Assembly (NCBI GenBank): GCA_009823505.1
Contig: VZQC01006580.1
Span: forward strand, 150,916-214,915
Direction: 5' to 3'
Length of the DNA stretch: 64,000 nt
Source of the DNA: Rhizomys pruinosus
Lineage: Eukaryota; Chordata; Mammalia; Rodentia; Spalacidae
The position numbers were made by a program, and so were the translations under genes. Below the pieces are notes generated by a model, which made no database searches, was not told where the DNA came from, and was given only the letters and a program-made list of their open reading frames with translations. Shown here one piece after another: positions 34,323 to 47,340 of this stretch (position 1 is its first letter; every line of letters begins with the position of its first letter).

Positions 34323-35876
34323 AACTTTTTCTTTTTTAAATAACAGAAGGAAACTATTATAGAGTTCCAGAACTTGTCAAACACAAGAATACGTGCCTGT
34401 AACATGCAAAACCTAACTGACACATTTGCAATACAAGCTCTACACTTATGATGAATGCATCTCTCAGTTTTCAGCAGAGAAGATTCCTTTGCAGAACAAG
34501 GTGATTAACACAGAAAATCAAAATTAGTCAAAGTTCAGAGAACAAGAGGAAACAGAGTGCCTTGTAGGACATGTATTTCAAACCTCTGCCTCCCAAGGCT
34601 CAGGGATCCCTGTGGAAGAGGAGGTGGAGAGATTGTAAGAGGCAGAGGGGTTGCCTGACCACAAGGAAACAATGTCTTCTAGATAGCTAGTTAGTTCCTC
34701 ATATGCTATCACAGCAATGATGACACCATGCCCAAGTATGAGGCAAGCTCAAAGCAGACAATTTCCAGAAAAATTATCCAGAATTGGGTAAGAAATCAAA
34801 ACCAAGCTGTTGGGGATGAGGTGGGGTAAGAAATCAAAGCCAAACCCTTGGCAATTAAAGGCTGCTGGAAGAGGGACCGTGTTTTACATGAATGGAACTC
34901 TGGTGGGCCCAGTGGATAAACTCACATTGAGAGACATTTGGATACAAATCATACTCAATAGGCCATATAATATAATGAAAGAGGATATTAAATTGAACAG
35001 GTGGCATGGGAGAGGCGTGAGTAGGGAAGGACGTATAACTATCATTGATACATATGAAAAATTTGATAAAAATAAAACAATTACTACACTACATAAAATT
35101 ATTATCTTGCTTGAACAATATTATATTTACTTCAGATTTACTCTTGAAATATTTATTAAATACATCATAAAACATCACAATTTTCTTTCATAAATTAAAA
35201 ATTACAAAGAATATTTACATAAACTATGTCTCCATTAAACCTGGACACCAGGTTTGTCTAGAACTTGTTAGTCTGATAATATAAAGGAAAATAATAATTT
35301 TATACCTTCCTAATCCCTGAGAAGTAAATATTAAATAAGTGATTTTCTTTTTTATTGGCAGGTAAATGCACCTCTTTGTGGGTAAATGATGTTATTTTAT
35401 TACATTTTATAGAACATGTACTAATTAAATACAAATGTTTGCTTATATGGTTTTTGACCTGTACCTCAGTTTAAAACAAACAAGAAAACATGGTTATGAA
35501 GTGAAAAATCATAGGTTAAGGATAAATTATCTACCTCAAATTGTGTAAAAATACATTTAGGTCTACTAAGTTAAAAAAAAAAAAACATGTCTGATTCTTA
35601 CCTCTACCAAATATGAATTTTATTCCTTTTATATTATCAATAAAAAATTTAGATGAGAAAATATCATCAAGTAATGCTGATAGGTAAAAGTTCGTTTTGA
35701 ATATGGCTTTAAATCTTATTAGAAACATCCAAGAAGGGTCTCATGTCTTTGGTGTTCTATGTGCTTATTGTAATTGTGGATCTTTCCTTAATTTAATATA
35801 TAAAATATATTTCTCTAAATTATTCTCTTTCTCTCTCTCTCGCTCATATATCTCTATATATATATATATATTCCTA
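34323..35876. other. AT-rich intergenic sequence
   Basis: No gene seen. The 127-codon frame at 34810-35193 is in AT-rich sequence and has no recognised domain. CT and TA microsatellites lie at 35830-35872. Confidence 0.45.
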
Positions 35877-36110
35877 TTGAAAATCTGGCTGAGGTCATTG
35901 ACATGAGATTCTTTTCCTTTTGTTCCTATTATGTGTAGAATTAGTCCTTTCATTAATTGTATTTCATTTAACAGTACTTTTTTACATTCTTGTTCATCAG
36001 TCACAAGTTTACTTGTATCATCTTTCAGTTTCCTGACTAGTTCATCGATGTTTTCTTTAAAGTCCGTGAATTCTTTGATCATCTTTATGAGTGTTTAACT
36101 TCTGTGTACT
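35877..36110 (-). pseudogene. Possible LINE-1 ORF1-like coiled-coil remnant
   Basis: The minus frame starts MIKEFTDFKENIDELVRKLK and continues in a Lys/Glu-rich coiled-coil-like stretch, as in the N-terminal part of LINE-1 ORF1. No RNA-binding domain follows, and assignment rests on general resemblance. Confidence 0.35.
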
Positions 36111-37408
36111 GTGTTTCTTCTGGGTAGTTCTCATTAGAGACCAATTTTATAGGTTGGTGGGATTTGGTGGAGGTATATAATCTTAGCTTGGTCCCGTGGT
36201 GCTGATGGGTATTCACATCTAGAACAGTACAGAGTTTATATAGGAGGTGGAGAGTTCTAACTAGTTTACCAGGATATTTGAGCTCTTGGGGTTACCAATT
36301 CTAGTACCAGGGAGGGAAGATGGTGACCAAGGTGACAAGAGCTATGAAATTTCCTGTCCTAGCCCTAGTGAGAGAAAGTGTTGAAAGCTTGTGGAGTCTT
36401 TACCCTATTTCCATATATAAAACAAGAGTGCTTGTTCAGGGTTGGCATCATGTACAGTGGGCCCAGCCCTCCTACATTAAGAGTTAAGAAAATACACAGC
36501 ACACCTGTCCAGAGACAAATGAAATACCAGACATTCCCCAATGGAGTTTTCCTTTTCTAAGGTATGTCAAATTCTCATTTGAAGCCAATCATACACAGAG
36601 GTTTATTTCAAGTTTGTATTGTTATTTTCTAGATAAGATAGTGACAGTTTGTAATACAAAGTAATGCAGGCTTACAATGGTGGTTTCTGAAATAGGTCAT
36701 TATCAAGAAAAATAAGTTATGAATATAACTAAGAATGTACTGAGCAACAAATGCTGCTTTGAAAATAATAAAATGAAGCATCTGTAATGTTTAAAATTGG
36801 AGACAAATTTCAGATTAATAGAGTTTTCTCTGGAGATACCTGTTTATTTTCATAAAGATTAAATGAAAGGTGCCTTAACCAATATTTCATGTCATTAGAA
36901 AAAGAACCTCAAAATATAAAACAAAACAACAGAAAACTTCACTCTGAGTCTCCAAATGCATTTAAGATCTACATGTATGTATACATGTATGTACAAGAGC
37001 TGTGCAAACCCAAGTCACACAGAAGTTCAACATGCATGGAGGAGATGGATAGGAAGCCCAACCCTAGCTGAGGATGTATATTTAGTTGATGGATGTTTGG
37101 AGAGGGAGAGTCAGTTTTCCTTACTGATAGGAACCTGGAATATTAATAAGGTACAGAATAAGTTGTCACACGTAGGAGCACTTTGGAGGTAGAGATTGGA
37201 TTTTGTTGGTCCTCAAAAAACAAAACAAAAGGAAAGGACAAATAAAAATGGAAGGCATGGAGTCAAAGGGGGTAATGGAAAGGAAGGTGTGAATATGATC
37301 AAACTACATTTCGTGAAATTCTGAAATCATTAGAAACTTCTTTTAAAACAGATCTGAATGTAAAATTAAAAAAAAAAAAGTTTAGGAGAAGGCTCTGTGC
37401 CTTCATTT
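36111..37408. other. Unassigned sequence
   Basis: Possibly LINE-1 5' UTR on the minus strand near 36110-36370 (inferred only from adjacency). The rest shows nothing recognisable. Confidence 0.4.
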
Positions 37409-37424
37409 GAAAATCAAATGAACT

Positions 37425-39045
37425 GGTGCTGGCGGAGGAGTCTTGCTTGACTCAAGGAGACCTATATTTGCTTTATTGGTTTAGTGGTCTTTGGTAACAC
37501 TCTCTGGCATCCCAGAGACCATCTGTATACTTGCAAGTGTGGTCTCCATACATCTTTTCCATGTTTGTATCAGGTCTTCAACAGCAGGGCCTTATCGCCT
37601 CTCTTCCTGCAGATTATCACAGTTATGGAGGCAAAGGAGCCTTTACCATGTGGGGGCTTGGATCCCCTGGCCAACATCTCCTTGGTAGAATAACCCATTG
37701 TTATGACAGAGCTCCTGTATTGATATATTTTGTTTAAGTGCATATTAAGGAGACTTTAGCATTATACTTGGTTCTGAATAGAAATAATCCTTTTCACAGT
37801 TTCTATGTCCGTTAGTCAATTAAAGAAGGCAGTTTTACTGATTTTACAAGAGAACACTTCTATAAAAGCTGGTTCCAATCTACAGCTGGAGAATGACCTC
37901 ATCATCCTCTTATTTCTCTTATTCTATGGGGGGGTTAAGAAAGTCTCTTGTATTAAAACCTTTGCAAGCACCTAGAAGGTAAGCTTTTAAGATCATTAAA
38001 AATAGTTGTTACTAGTAGGATTCACAGAGGGGCCTGATGTCTGCAGCAATCTGAGGCATTTCTTCCCTTCAATGCGCCAGGGGATCAATCCTTCTGCTGC
38101 ACTTTCTGGTCATCCTATTCATGCACCAGCTACACCTCATCTGCCTGGAAATACTGTGCAGCAGTGGCAGCTATGTCTGTATATCCCAAATCTAATTGTC
38201 TATTGCTCTTCCTTGGAGAAATATACCCACGGCTGATGTCACAAACTTACATCCTCTAATGGTTAGGAGATATAAAACCACACAAGACCCTCCATACTTA
38301 ACGAAGAAAATGTTAGAACATGAATTGACATACCATCCAAACATCTGTGTCTATACCAAAGTAACCTACCAAAAACAATTAGTACTGTTTAAATACCCAT
38401 ATATCTAATTGTGTGTGCTTCATTAGTAGGATCGAAAGGCTTATATTATACTGTTTTAAACCTAAATATCTAATTAGCATGTGCTTCATTAGTAAGGATC
38501 GAAAGGTTAAGCCTGGACAAGCTGGCAGCCATGAAAGAAAACAGCCAAACTGACTAGAGACCAAGACATCAGCTCCAGAGAAGTAGAGTGTTTTGCTTCT
38601 CATCCACCTGTGCCCCTTTTCTAAGCCCTAGGGAACAATCTGTGGAAGAGAGGGCATGATAGAATGAAGGGCTTCGATTGGGGTTAATGTTGAAACTACA
38701 ATAATATAGACTGGACACTCATTTGATCAACTTGATTGAACTTACAAACCCCCCCTGCTGGATGGTGGGACCATGAGCTGTGTGGGTTTGGGCACAACTG
38801 CTTGCAAATTGGTTTTACATGAAGGATGCTTGTACTCACAAATTATCACCTATTGTTAAAAAAAATGAAAACAAAACAAACAAAAAAGCAGAGAAAGATG
38901 CAGAAAACTTATGGCAGAATGCACATCTGCCGATGGTAGGGGTGGGGGGAAGGGAAGGGGATATATGCCTGAACTGAATTGAAAAATGATGTATGAAATA
39001 CCCAAAGCATCAATAAAAATAAAAAAAAGATTTAATGATAAAAAA
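37425..39045. mobile_element. R element copy 2, 5'-inverted, with target duplication
   Basis: Flanked by the perfect 16-bp duplication gaaaatcaaatgaact (37409-37424 and 39046-39061). 37425 to about 38124 is the reverse complement of the 5' half seen in copy 1. From ccagctacacctcat the 3' half is forward to caataaaaataaaaaaaa. It has two units of the 67-bp repeat (38385 and 38451). Confidence 0.9.
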
Positions 39046-39061
39046 GAAAATCAAATGAACT

Positions 39062-39577
39062 TAAATTTTCATTTTTTAAATATTACTGAAGTACTGAATA
39101 TAAGACTCATTATCTGCAAAGTATGATCAAAGAATGTCCATTAATTTCAGGTCCATGGCTAGAACATAATATAGTTTAATTTCTCAACAGCATGCAATGT
39201 AGAAGGCCAAATGTGATTGATGCTCCAGTCCTCTAATCCTGTTGTTACCAATAGAAACCAATCATTCATTTTTAATGTGTGATGTTAACACTTATGAATT
39301 ATTTATAGCATTGGTTGTGCAATATAACATATATATTCACTGATTTCTTTCAGAAAATATCCTTTACAAAAATAGTTTGGTTTATTTGACTCATTTGAAA
39401 TATTACCTATTTTTAGTGATCTGAATAGCCTCTTTTCTATCCTAACACTAAAGCTTGAACAAGTATCTCTTTACTCTGTGCAGTCACATACCAATTATTC
39501 CTAATTTGTTTATTTTAGTTTTTCTTATTAAATTTTTAGCTTCTTCCTCTTTGAAGTGAAAGTAAATCTTCTGTATG

Positions 39578-39632
<55 letters not shown>

Positions 39633-39840
39633 CTCATATCAGAACCTAGAATGATTTATTGAGAAATATGTGCTGTTTTGTTGATAATTGACGTTTTCTT
39701 GATTTTCTTTTATTTGATTCTTTTACACTTGGCTTAAAGCATATTCATGAAAACATACTTTTTTTTCTTTAACCCCTATTTTCTTTTTTTTTTAAGCTGA
39801 GTGTCATGGTACACACCTTTTTAAAATATTTTTATAGTTT
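39062..39840. other. AT-rich intergenic sequence
   Basis: No feature other than the GT repeat. Confidence 0.5.
39580..39631. repeat. (GT)n microsatellite
   Basis: About 25 GT units with one TT interruption. Confidence 0.95.
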
Positions 39841-39849
39841 TTAAATTAA

Positions 39850-40310
39850 TTTTATTTATTTATTATGTGAATGAATGTGCTGTCTGCATGTAGATTTGTG
39901 CACCCATGTTCATGCAATGCCTCGGAGGTCAGAAGAGGGTGTTGGATTCCCAGGGAACTGGAGTCAAAGACGGTTCTCATCCCCATGTGGGATCGAACCC
40001 AGGTCCAATACAAGAGCAGCCAGCGGGGCTGGAGAGATAGCCTAGCGGTTAAGAGCACCGACTGCTCTTTCAGAGGACCCAGGTTCGGTCCCCAGCACCC
40101 ACATGGCTGCTGAGAACCGTCTGTAACTCCAATTCCAGGAGAACTCCAGTTCCAGGGGAATTCGACACCCTCTCTGACCTCGGCGGCATTGCATGACATG
40201 GGTGCACAAACCTACACGCAGACAGTACATTCATACACATACAATAATAAGGTAAAAAAAAAAAAAAAGAGCAGTCAGCACTCTTAACTGTTAGGGCATC
40301 TCTCTGTCCC
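39850..40310 (-). mobile_element. Older B3-like SINE, reverse, split by a young SINE
   Basis: 39850-40024 and 40280-40310 together form one reverse B3-like SINE (tail to head, ending ctgttagggcatctctctgtcccc). It lacks the 17-bp duplication. Confidence 0.8.
40025..40266 (+). mobile_element. Young B3-like SINE inserted in an older SINE
   Basis: Flanked by the 13-bp duplication aagagcagccagc / aagagcagtcagc (40012-40024 and 40267-40279; one mismatch). It has the 17-bp tandem duplication at 40135-40168 and a pure A-tail. Confidence 0.95.
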
Positions 40311-42265
40311 CATAACCCCTATTTTCTTAATCCTCAATAATTTATTTATCTATTGTTTACCCATTACAAAAAACAGCACTTCTAATCTAATGTTTTAATC
40401 CAATGATTAATTTAATATGCACAGTTTAATCACTTGAACTCTCTTGATAGAATACCAAAATTTCTGCTTCCCTACTTTACCAAGATCATGAAATGTTAAA
40501 ATCACAATAAACCAATGTGGGAGATAATTTCATTTCCAAACACACACTGTGAGTTTCACTCAGAAGTGTTGATAAAAAGGCAGTGATCAAATTCAAAGAT
40601 CTGATCTATGAGAACCTGAATTGACAAGTTACCAGTAAGCTCTGATATACCTTCTACAGCTTCGGAGAAATATGAATTATCACAGATATAACTTGCAACA
40701 TCTCCACCGGAAAAAAAAAAAAAAGATAAAGCACTCATGGGAAGAAAACGCTATAAAATCAAATTTAACTGTCTAATGAACACATGAGGAAACTTATCTT
40801 CAAAATTTATTTTGAAATCCATAGAAATCCAGTAAATCAAATAAAAATCTAACAAATGCAGATATCTGAATATTCAATAATGACATTAAATTGATTCTTT
40901 TCATAAAAATATTAGTCAATTAAAAATGTCAGGCAATTAAGATAATTTTTTAAAAAAATGAATCTTAATTAAGAAAAGAGTATCCCAAACTAGAGTAAAG
41001 TGAATAGTCTAAACATATACATTCAGATTCATTTTTTAAACAGTGGTTTTTCAACTCTGTTCTGAGAATTCCTGTAGTGTTGTTTGATTTATATAACTTA
41101 ATACCAGAAGTGAATAAAACTTTAAAAAGAAAGCCTGTTGTCATTCAGTATTTCAAGAGGAGGATATATATCTCACAGTTCTCTAACAGAAGTGGGGCAT
41201 AATCCTACACTATTAATACCAAAGGTTTTTCAGAAAGAGATGACAAATTTTGTCCAGTTCCCTGATGCTCGAATCATTATATACATATATGCAGCCTCTG
41301 GACATAGATACTGACTTACTCACCCAAAAAGATTAACTGCTCAAATCATTCATAACATGAAATATTCACTTGGGTCTATTTCCTAAAAATCTCACCCACA
41401 TTTTCAATTAGTATTAATATTAAACTTCTTTGCTTACATTAGTATATGAAGTGAGGGGCTTCATTCTACCCTTGTGGGTACATCTATTATTATACTTTCC
41501 CCAGATACTCCATTGATTCTCTCCCTCTCTTATTGGTCCTCTTCCTACCAGCTCACAGAACCTCCTTCTTTTATGTAAATATGTTCTACTACCCTCCTTT
41601 TGGTTCTTCCCTCTTCACGTTACTCTTCTTCCTCCTCATTCTTAATTTCCTACTCTAGGGTAAATTTTATGAGTATCATAGATGCCATCATAATTTGTTC
41701 TTCAAACAGCCTATTTGACTGGCTCACGATACAAGCATGAAGATTTGCTGTGATCCTGGAAGTCTTTGGGTCCCAATAAATGTGTGTGAAGATGGCATGT
41801 CCCCAGTTCCATAAGTAGTGTGTAGTTAGAGGGAATGTGCACGAGCATTTAAACCTATCATACTTCACAACAAAATGCATGGGAGAGGGTTATTACCTTA
41901 AGTTATTTAAATTAAACAATGGCATAACTCTCCACTAAAAGCTAATTTATATACCAAAAAGGATTATTTCCACTTCTCTCTATCTGAATATCTGTGAACT
42001 ACAGCTCCAGAGGTTGTCAACACTATATCTACCACTTTCTCTTATTTACAAGGTAATTAGGAGTTATTCTGTAAAAGGAGTTTCAAAACATGCTGTTCTA
42101 TAATAATATTATACACATTCATAAGGAATAGTATTTAAATGTATTGTCAAATATATTTCAAGCACATTACCTTATTTCTTTTAGAATCTGAATAATAAAG
42201 GGTAAAAGAATAAACCCTTTATGAGTGAAATTTTTAATTTGAAATGCATTAACAATACTGAGTAA
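40311..42265. other. AT-rich intergenic sequence, nothing recognised
   Basis: About 2 kb with no frame, repeat or RNA gene that I can support. An A-run lies at 40710-40723. Confidence 0.5.
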
Positions 42266-42267
42266 GA

Positions 42268-42453
42268 TTATGAATCAGAAGCTAGAGAGGTGACTTAGGG
42301 GTAAGAGTACATGCCAGCAAATCTGAAGATCTGAGTTGGATTCCAAGAACCCACACGGTACAAGAAGAGAACCAATTCCCAGCATATGTCCTCTGACCTT
42401 ACATGAGTTCCATGATAAGCATACATTTGTATTCCTGTCTGTAAACACACACA

Positions 42454-42484
<31 letters not shown>
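42268..42484 (+). mobile_element. Old B2-like SINE with (CA)n tail
   Basis: Head gctagagaggtgacttagggg, then ctgagttggattccaagaaccca and gtcctctgacctt, ending in (CA)n at 42446-42482. Diverged tRNA-like SINE. Confidence 0.65.
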
Positions 42485-42918
42485 CTCTTTCCTTACCTTC
42501 TAAACAAGATACCTCTGCATTTACTCACATTTGAATTTCACATATGTTAAAATATTTAATAGTTGTTTTTTGACAAACTCAGTTCATGAACCATTTTAAG
42601 TAGAAACATAATGATATACAAAATGTCTCATATTCATGGTGGAAAAAGTTTGAGAAAAGTAGGCACATTCTGCTAGAAAATTGTCCTTTATTCACTCTCC
42701 TTAACATATCTCAGTTCTACCTGTAGTATGATGATTTCTGATGGCAACTGTGCTTCCATGATGATATTGCTAATCCCAGTCTCCAGTTAAAATCCAAATC
42801 ACAGGTAAAATGACTAAAGGAACGTCACTGGAAACCCCAACCTAAATGTACATGATTTTAAATAAGTATGTGTTTGTCACTGACTTATGAAAGTGATTTT
42901 AAAAAGGCAAAACATTAA

Positions 42919-42956
<38 letters not shown>

Positions 42957-43205
42957 TATCACATCTGTTTGATAAGACCTATCTTCTAAATCAGTCTCAT
43001 CAACATTCTTTGTATCTTTTTATAATGGTGTATATACAAACAAAGGTTAATAATTGTGTGTGTTATTAAATAGAGAATAAACTCAAGGGCCATTAAGGAA
43101 GTCATACCCATTTAAATTACTCCTAAAGCCTGTTTTTATTAAATGCATTGATTATATTTATGTAAAATATATGTACCAATAGCATTCCATTAGCAAATCT
43201 GCTAA
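42485..43205. other. AT-rich sequence with (AT)n
   Basis: (AT)n at 42918-42951. Nothing else recognised. Confidence 0.5.
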
Positions 43206-43327
43206 TGTTTTTAGTATTTTTGAGACAGGGCTTCCCTGTAGCTCCAGCTGTCCTGGAACTCTATGTAGGCCAGGCTGGCCTCTGCCTCCTGAGGGCTGGG
43301 ATTAAAGGTGTGTGCCACTATGCTTGT
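43206..43327 (-). mobile_element. B1 SINE, reverse, internally deleted
   Basis: gagacagggcttccctgtag to gtgtgccactatgcttg, lacking the middle ttgaactcacaaagatc block. Confidence 0.85.
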
Positions 43328-43533
43328 AAATCTTATAAATCTACTAATTTTTAATGTGTATGCAATTCCTATTTTGTAAGAAAGTGATATCCTCAGTAGG
43401 AATAAAGCAGGTTAACTCTGTTGCCAATAGCATTCTTTTTGGTTTATAAGATATGAATCAGAAAATCAAGTTTGTTAATACATCAAAACTCTATAATATT
43501 GATAAAGACATGGATTTATTAAAATATTAATAA
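43328..43533. other. AT-rich spacer, nothing recognised
   Basis: No supported feature. Confidence 0.5.
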
Positions 43534-43546
43534 CAAATAATCATTT

Positions 43547-43707
43547 GGGGTTTTTTTTTTGGTCTTTTCAAGACAGGGTCTCCCTGTAGCCTCAGCTGTT
43601 CTGGAACTCCCTCTGTAGACCAGGCTGGTCTTGAACTCACAAAGATCAGCCTGCCTCTGCCTCCCGAGTGCTAGGATTAAAGACATGCACCACCAGGCCG
43701 GGCTTTT
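43547..43707 (-). mobile_element. B1 SINE, reverse, with target duplication
   Basis: Complete reverse B1 flanked by the perfect 13-bp duplication caaataatcattt (43534-43546 and 43708-43720). The 152-codon minus frame crossing it is not a gene. Confidence 0.95.
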
Positions 43708-43720
43708 CAAATAATCATTT

Positions 43721-44639
43721 GTAATATATATTAAACAGGTTATATTAAAATGTAAAATATATGATTTAATGTAGAAATTATCTCCTGAGTCTTTACTGGA
43801 TTCAGACTTCATGTGTCTTCTGAATTTTTCTGACTTTAGATAAATTATATAGAATGCTATAACTGCTTTGGCAAAAGCTATGATACTGTGATATTTACAA
43901 GTGGAGGGAGGTGTGTGAAAAGGGAAGAAAATGTAACAAGCAATGAAATAGAAATGCATGAAAGAAGAGGGATGCAAACATAGCTAAACAAACTTGTTGA
44001 TTGCATGTAATGGAGTTATGCATGTGATATAAGAAGAGAGCGTTACTCATGCTTTATTGCCCATATGTAGTCAAAGTTTGAAGATCACATAATGAAGAGC
44101 TATATGGAGAAAAATCCCAGTATAAACTTTAGAGACTACAAATCATATAACACAGGATTAAATAAATAATATCATCTTAACAAATAATTAAAATCTCTCT
44201 CTCTATCTCTCCCTCTCTCCCTCCTTCCCTCCCTCCTTCCCTCCCTCCTTCCCTCCTTCCCTCTTTTTCACTACATTCTTATGCCCACAGTGTGCTGAAA
44301 ATCTTTACAGGTTCTATTAGATTTGTAGGCTTATATAGGTTTGTCAAAGGTCATACACTTAAATTTTGGAAATTTGAACACTGATTTAACTAATTATTTC
44401 CTTTCTGTAATTATTAATTTTTAAGTTGAATAAAGAAATAAAATATAGCTTTAAAATGTATGCATAATTTTTTCCATGTATATTTATATTGAATTTTGGT
44501 TCATTCCAAACAATACATTTTGTGACACCTCCCTTTAGACTTCATTGATCTTGTCATATATGTTAAGACCACTGGAGTCAGGTTTACGTACACATATGTT
44601 GATCGCTGTGAGTCCATCCACTGTAACCTGTGCCTCCTA
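43721..44639. other. AT-rich sequence with a pyrimidine tract
   Basis: A (CT)n/(CCTT)n tract lies at 44194-44265. Part of 44575-44640 may be LINE-1 3' UTR. No gene. Confidence 0.45.
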
Positions 44640-46115
44640 TCTAGCATCATGTTAAAAATGACCAACTCTCCCTCACCCAGCAGTGATCAGCTAGAGTAGT
44701 TGTCCTGCTAAGGTTGGGGCCTGCTGCCAGTTTCCCCAGGTCTATGTGGCCTTTTTTTTTTTTTTTTTTTTTTTGAATGAATGAATTTTCTTGGAATGAA
44801 TTTGTTTGGAATGACTTTGTCTTTATCACTGAGTAGAAATCCATTGTGGAACTGTAGAACATCTTCATTGCCCATTCGTCCATTGAAAGTTACTTAGCTT
44901 ATTTCAGTTTCTTAGCTATTGTGCAAAGAGCAGGAACAAACAAGGATGCACAAAAATATTTGCAGTAGGATCCAAGGCATATATCTATCCCTGGGATATA
45001 TACGAAAAAGTGGTATAACTAGATCATATGATAGATTCCTCTTTAGTTATTTTAATTTTATTTATTTATTTTAGTATATGTGTATGAATGTATTGTCTGT
45101 ATGTTGGTAGGTACACTTGCATCATGCAATACATGCAGAGGTCAGAAGGGGACATCATATCCCCTAAAATTAGAATTATGGTTGATTGTTATCCACCAAG
45201 TGGGTGGCTGAGAATTAAACATGGGTGTTCTACAGAGCAGCCAGTGCTCTTAACTGCTGAGACTTCTCTCCATCCCTCACTTAAGTTTTGTAAATATTCT
45301 TCACACTGATTTCTGTAGTGGTTGCAACAGTTTGCCATCCCACCAGAATGAAAAAGCATTCTCCTTTCCTCACATCCTAGAGAGCATTTGGTGTGGTGTC
45401 ATTTGTTCTCTTGATCTCAATCATTCTGCCTTGAGTGAGATGAAATTTTAGACTTATTTTGATTTTCATTTCTGTAATTGCTAAGGATGTTATACCCATT
45501 TTAAGATGTTTATTAGCCTCTGTTAATTCTTCTTCTGATCATTCTCTGTTCATATCCATAGCCTGTCTCTTACTTGGGTCAATGATTCTCTTTTTTTTTT
45601 AATTCTTTGTATATTTTGATATTAGTCCTCTGTCATATGTGTAGCTCTTAAAGGTTTTCTCTCTCTCTCACTCTGTTGGTTTCCACTTCACTTTTTTGGT
45701 TGTTTCCTTTTTTGTCCAGAAGCTCTTTAGTTTAATGAGGTCACACCTGTCAATTGCTGACCCTAATTCCTAAGAAATTAATACCCAACTTATAAAATCC
45801 TTTCCTCTACCTATATTTTGTAGGATACTGAGTATTTTTCTTTCTAACAGTTTCAAAGTTTCAGGTTTTATTCTTAGGACTTTGATCCATTTGGAGCTGA
45901 ATTTTTATGCATGATGGTATATAAGCTTATAATTTTCATTCTTCTATAGGTGGAGATACAGTTTTGTCAGTTCCATTTGTCTGAAGATGCTGTCTTTCCT
46001 CAGGTGTGTGTTCTTGACACTTTTGTCAAATATCAGGTAGTTGAAATTGCATCCATTCATGTTTGGTTCTTCTATTTTGCTACATCGATCTATGTGTCTC
46101 TTAAAGCAATTAATT
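44640..46115 (-). mobile_element. LINE-1 3' end, reverse, split by a SINE
   Basis: Minus-strand ORF2 end (block at 44880-45060 and 45285-46110; compare 6440-7200) and a 3' UTR with a T-run at 44751-44774. Diverged, and interrupted at 45062-45284. Confidence 0.75.
45062..45284 (-). mobile_element. B3-like SINE, reverse, in LINE-1
   Basis: tattttagtatatgtgtatg tail, cagaggtcagaagggg, then gtgctcttaactgctgag and a degraded head. It lacks the 17-bp duplication. Confidence 0.75.
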
Positions 46116-47340
46116 TTCAAATCATTGAGTAATAAAACACAACAGTCTACATGGAATTTAGAATTGTGAGCTTACTTCCAATGGCTTCAAGGATCAATGC
46201 AATCATCCTAAAGGGAAAAAAAACCACATTTGAAAGATTATTTCAAAAATATTACTGTTTACTAATTTTCTCTTAATGTTGTTTTCAGATACCATTTTGA
46301 ATTACATTTAAGTTGAAATGGCATAGATTCCTACCAAGAGTCAATGGTAATAATATGCCTAGGTTATTCATCATGTTCTGTGTTTGGGATGCACAAAATC
46401 TTTGTGTAAACTAAAGAGAATAAAATTGGAAGAACTGGAGCTTTTATTAATTTCATTTAAAAATATGTCCTATTTGAAGATAGAATGTTTCTTGATAGCA
46501 AAAAAAGCCCAACCTAGTGTATGACAGAATGTGTGTGAAACTGACATTTTGTCCTAATCTCTGATCTTACAAATAATTGTATGAAAATATCAGCATCAGT
46601 ACATATGTGTCAACTGTTCCATATCTCAGCTGACATGCTGAACATCAAAATTTCCAAAGGAACTAGAGCTTTCTTGAACTAATAACTGTTAAAACAATTA
46701 TTTGCCTTCTTTACAGTGTCATTTCAAGGTTCAGGATACATTAAAGGCTACCAGAGTTGTCATAAAATATAAAGGGAAATAGTCTACATTATATAAAAGT
46801 AATTTAACTGAATTTATCATTTTAACATCAGTAAATTATGTTTCCTAAAGTAGTACATTATTTGCTATCATAATTAGAGATTTTGCAGTTGCATCTAAGG
46901 CAAATTACACTAAAGCATTTTTATTTACATCTTTCAGATTTTCAAAAGGGGTTCAACATGTTTACATCAAACTGCATCAAGAATTCAGTGAGAAAGTGAT
47001 TCTCAGGGCTAGATTCCACAAGACAAAAGAATCTTTTTTGCTTTTCAAGAATGAAAGTTCTTACTTAATATGAATCTCACTAAAGATAATAATCACTTTA
47101 TTGATATTCAAAAGTGGATCAGATCACATGAATTTCTCAGAACTGGAATTGAATCTAATGGAAATAGCCTACAGGAGAGAATTAGGTTCCAAGTTTCTCA
47201 ACATCTGCATAATCAGAAAGGTGATACAGGGGTACTTACACCATGGCTTACGCAATTACTTCTGGAATGTACTAAGTGTAAAATACCACTTGATCTTGAA
47301 ATCGTGGTTCCCATCTATACAAAGCTACTGAAGTAGAAAA
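46116..47340. other. AT-rich intergenic sequence
   Basis: No gene supported. The overlapping 88- and 76-codon frames at 47070-47336 have no recognised domain. Confidence 0.45.

Noticed and set aside
34810..35193. 127-codon plus frame
   Set aside because: Ile/Lys-rich translation of AT-rich DNA without a known domain.
43519..43977. 152-codon minus-strand open frame
   Set aside because: It reads through a B1 SINE with its own target duplication. The remainder is low-complexity AT-rich sequence.
47070..47336. 88- and 76-codon overlapping plus frames
   Set aside because: AT-rich, two overlapping frames, no recognisable domain, no splice or polyadenylation context.
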